NCBI GenBank assembly: GCA_020052115.1 | Contig: JAGVPR010000030.1 | Location: 1 to 6,580, forward strand | Origin: Candidatus Eiseniibacteriota bacterium | Lineage (GTDB): Bacteria > Eisenbacteria > RBG-16-71-46 > JAGVPR01 | DNA length: 6,580 nt | Direction of reading: 5' to 3' | Shown here: one piece after another, positions 4,348-6,580 of the stretch | Position numbering within the stretch: the first letter of the stretch is position 1 | Layout of the letters: each line of letters opens with the position of its first letter | Notes under the pieces: model-generated | What the model was told of the DNA's origin: nothing | The model's database searches: none | What the model saw: the letters and a program-made list of their open reading frames with translations, nothing else | Position numbers and translations under genes: made by a program

Positions 4348-6580
4348 ATGCGGCGGCTTCTGGCATTGCTGATTCTCTTGGGCTTCGCACCGAGCGCTCG
4401 CGCCGATTGGCGAGAGGACGTGGACCGCGCCCTCGCGCAGGTGGCCGCATCGCGGCGAGATCTCGCCGTGCCGGCGACGTACTCGGAAGCGGATTCGTTT
4501 CGCATCCCTCTCGTATCGCGGTGGATGGAAGATCCGCTGGCGGTCCCGGGATCGCTGGGCGGAATCGCGAGGGCGATGGAGCGAGGCGGGGAGGGCGCCG
4601 CGAAGGCCTGGCGCAGCGTGCTGGGGCGCGGCTCCGCCATGGGTGCCCTCCCGGCGGAATTCGACGACCTCTCGAGATCCGGCAAGCCCGGCGGGCACGC
4701 GGGACGCTGGGAGGAACTGCCGGAGACCGTGCGCCTGGCGGTGCAGACCGCTCTGTCTGCGATGGATCTCGCGCGCGCAAGAAGATCGGAAGCCTTCGAT
4801 CCGCTCTCGAAGCGGGAAGTCGAATTCGTCAGGGTGCGCGCGTGTTCGCTCCTCATCAACGAAACGGGAATCGAAGACAAGAGCCTCTTCGAGATCCACC
4901 GCGGAGAGCTGCGGCATGTGGCGCTGGCGGATTCGCTCCTTCGCATTTGCGCGCGACTCGACCGGCAGGCGTTGAGGGACATGGTGCAGCTGGGCGCTCT
5001 CGGGTCGGAGCGGGCCGGCGCCGCCCTCGGTGACGGGCCGATGGATGCGACCGAATGGAAGCTCGACAAGCCGAAGAAGAACGCGCCGCGCGAGGGCCCG
5101 GGAGGCGTGGTGGAAGGCTCCATCGCTTTCTGGGGCAAGAGCGATCTCGGAGCTGTGGTGATCGGCGGCCCGGAACGAAACGTCTATCGCGGCTCGTTCG
5201 CGGTCATCGTGGATCCCGGCGGCGACGACCTCTACGAGCTCGACGGCGCGGCGGCGGGAGGCCCGTCGTTCCAGTGGATCCACGATGCCGCCGGAAACGA
5301 CGTCTACAGAGGCCGCGGAGACGGCGCGCTCGGCGCCGGCTACTTCGGCGTCGGCCTGCTCGAGGACGCCGGAGGCGACGATCTCTACGAGGCCGGCCGC
5401 TTCAGCCTCGGGTCCGGCTTCTTCGGCTTCGGCTCGCTCGTTGATCGCGGCGGCGACGACCGCTACTTCGCGGATCTCGCATCGGAAGGCTCCGCGGCCT
5501 TCGGTCTCGGCGTGCTCTCCGACGAGGGCGGCGACGACCTCTACCAGTGCCGTCTCATGAGCCAGGGCTTTGGATACGTTCAGGGCGTCGGCGTGCTCCA
5601 CGACCGGGACGGCGACGACGTTTATCTCGCTCGGCAGGCGTACACCGATGTGCTTCGCTACGACGATGAATCGTTGACGCTCTGCCAGGGGTGCGGATTC
5701 GGAGAGAGACCGTTCGCCTCGGGCGGCATCGGAATCCTGCACGACGAGGCGGGGAACGACTCGTACTCCGCCGACGTCTACGGCCAGGGGACCGCTTTCT
5801 GGTGGGCCGTCGGCGCGCTGATTGACGACGCGGGCAACGACCACTACGACGCGCAGCAGTACGTGCAGGGGGCCGGGATCCATCTCTCGCTCGGGTATCT
5901 GCTCGACAGCTCCGGGGACGATCGCTACGCGGCGTGGTCCTGCGCGCAGGGATGCGGCCACGACCTCGGTACAGGCCTCCTGCTCGATCTCGAAGGCGTG
6001 GACATGTACGCCTCGTCGGACCTGAGCCAGGGGGCTGGGAACGCGAACGGCAACGGTCTCGTCGTGGACTTGAGCGGGGCGGACGGATACATGGCGCTCA
6101 ACCAGCGCACATCGCAGGGCTACGGCAACCCTCGCCGCGACACGCAGAGCCTCGGCGTGCTGGTGGATCTCGCGGGCCGCGACCTGCACGCGCCGAACGG
6201 CGCCGATGCGCAGGTCTGGACCGGGACGACGCGAGGCGCCGTGATGGATGCGCCTGCCGAGGGGCCGGGTCTCGAGGCTTCGAGTTCCGTGAACGTGCCG
6301 TACGAGGAACGCGGGTACTCGGTCGAGGAGTTCTTCCTCATGGCCGCAGCCGGCGAACCGCGATTCCGGGAGTGGCAGGCTCGCGGCGTGAAGGAACTGG
6401 CGGATCGCCCCGAACGCTCGATCCCGTTTCTCGTGACGAGGCTCTCCACGCCGATCGCTCGCGAGCGGCACACCACGAAGGACATCTTCCGGCTGATCGG
6501 CCGCTCCGGCATCGAGCCGCTGGCCGCCGCGCTCGCGACGGCCGATGAGGACGGGCGCGCGACCGGGGCGTGGATCCTCG
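4348..6580 (+). CDS. Exported GGDDxY-repeat solenoid protein with HEAT-like C-terminal region (3' end beyond window)
   Basis: 744 codons are visible and the frame is still open at the right edge. Residues 1-19 are a signal peptide (MRRLLALLILLGFAPSARA, cleavage before D20), so the protein is exported. Residues about 20-250 are mostly helical and charged, ending in a Lys/Pro-rich linker (KLDKPKKNAPREGPGG); I recognise no named domain there. Residues about 284-630 hold about twelve copies of a repeat of usual length 26-27 with consensus G-x-G-hydrophobic(3)-D-x-x-G-[GN]-D-D-x-Y, later followed by [SAVC]-Q-G-x-G. Residues about 650-744 are helical (IPFLVTRL, HTTKDIFRLIGRSGIEPLAAAL) and look like HEAT repeats that continue past the window. 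The Asp-rich turns suggest a calcium-stabilised beta-roll or beta-helix, by analogy with RTX nonapeptides, but the RTX consensus GGxGxDxUx is not met. The likely role is a surface or periplasmic binding or scaffold protein. No catalytic motif is seen. The gene starts divergently from the URO-D-like gene. Confidence 0.85.
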   Translation, partial: MRRLLALLILLGFAPSARADWREDVDRALAQVAASRRDLAVPATYSEADSFRIPLVSRWMEDPLAVPGSLGGIARAMERGGEGAAKAWRSVLGRGSAMGALPAEFDDLSRSGKPGGHAGRWEELPETVRLAVQTALSAMDLARARRSEAFDPLSKREVEFVRVRACSLLINETGIEDKSLFEIHRGELRHVALADSLLRICARLDRQALRDMVQLGALGSERAGAALGDGPMDATEWKLDKPKKNAPREGPGGVVEGSIAFWGKSDLGAVVIGGPERNVYRGSFAVIVDPGGDDLYELDGAAAGGPSFQWIHDAAGNDVYRGRGDGALGAGYFGVGLLEDAGGDDLYEAGRFSLGSGFFGFGSLVDRGGDDRYFADLASEGSAAFGLGVLSDEGGDDLYQCRLMSQGFGYVQGVGVLHDRDGDDVYLARQAYTDVLRYDDESLTLCQGCGFGERPFASGGIGILHDEAGNDSYSADVYGQGTAFWWAVGALIDDAGNDHYDAQQYVQGAGIHLSLGYLLDSSGDDRYAAWSCAQGCGHDLGTGLLLDLEGVDMYASSDLSQGAGNANGNGLVVDLSGADGYMALNQRTSQGYGNPRRDTQSLGVLVDLAGRDLHAPNGADAQVWTGTTRGAVMDAPAEGPGLEASSSVNVPYEERGYSVEEFFLMAAAGEPRFREWQARGVKELADRPERSIPFLVTRLSTPIARERHTTKDIFRLIGRSGIEPLAAALATADEDGRATGAWIL
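5197..6237 (+). repeat. Array of about twelve coding repeats (~27 codons, G[GN]DDxY motif)
   Basis: The motif Tyr falls at residues 296, 320, 347, 373, 399, 426, 473, 500, 527, 554 and 581 of the encoding protein, and a degenerate RDLH puts a His at 614. Spacings are therefore 24, 27, 26, 26, 27, 47, 27, 27, 27, 27 and 33. The 47-residue gap holds an insert (about 430-456) with a CQGCGFG motif. The first five copies carry GGDD or GNDV; the last three have decayed to GVDM, GADG and GRDL, while a QG motif after the Tyr becomes regular from about residue 406 on. The nucleotide sequence differs between copies, so this is an old protein-level repeat, not a recent DNA duplication. Confidence 0.85.

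Noticed and set aside
4191..5138. N-terminal extension of the URO-D-like frame
   Set aside because: The frame is open upstream, but the extension is low-complexity Arg/Ser/Pro sequence antisense to the repeat gene. The superfamily begins at the MTHRERV motif right after the ATG at 4190.
5197..6237. RTX haemolysin-type nonapeptide repeats
   Set aside because: The period is about 27 residues and the GGxGxDxUx consensus is not repeated in tandem; only the GGDD turn is similar.
4264..6471. 735-codon open frame on the minus strand
   Set aside because: It is antisense to the GGDDxY-repeat gene, which has a signal peptide, a good ribosome-binding site and regular repeats. High GC content leaves the opposite frame free of stops; the product shows no recognisable domain.

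Overview
The window is GC-rich bacterial chromosomal DNA (strong G/C preference at third codon positions, Shine-Dalgarno-like GGAGG/AGGAG sites) and holds four protein-coding genes. Two are cut by the window edges. No RNA gene, transposon, CRISPR array or phage gene was recognised. The secreted protein with fibronectin-like domains and a C-terminal 'PNPF...WDGxDxxGxxVxxGVY' domain, the solenoid of GGDDxY repeats and the high GC content resemble uncultivated FCB-group or neighbouring lineages such as Candidatus Eisenbacteria, Krumholzibacteriota or Latescibacterota. This placement is an inference from gene style, not from a marker gene.

Layout, left to right. (1) Positions 1-686, minus strand: the N-terminal part of a polytopic membrane glycosyltransferase of the GT-C/GT39-like type; its C-terminus lies beyond the left edge. 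(2) Positions 687-976: a divergent intergenic region with two adjacent inverted repeats (764-797 and 800-826). (3) Positions 977-3148, plus strand: a 723-residue secreted protein with a putative glycoside hydrolase TIM-barrel (GHL15-like), two fibronectin-III-like domains and a FlgD-Ig/sorting-type C-terminal domain. (4) Positions 3174-4190, minus strand: a 338-residue protein of the uroporphyrinogen decarboxylase superfamily. It has an HxC...C zinc-ligand pattern like corrinoid methyltransferases and lacks the HemE signature. It converges on gene 3 with only 25 bp between the stop codons. (5) Positions 4191-4347: a divergent intergenic region with a strong hairpin just upstream of the next ribosome-binding site. 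(6) Positions 4348 to the right edge, plus strand: an exported protein with a helical N-terminal domain, about twelve repeats of roughly 27 residues built around G[GN]DDxY, and the start of a HEAT-like helical region.

The four genes alternate in strand (minus, plus, minus, plus), so no operon is visible and nothing ties them into one pathway. Genes 3 and 6 act outside the cytoplasm, gene 1 sits in the membrane and would modify glycans or lipids, and gene 4 is a cytosolic enzyme. The most unusual element is the GGDDxY repeat protein. The window otherwise looks like ordinary chromosome, and I found no convincing evidence for a multi-gene defence, mobile or secondary-metabolite system.
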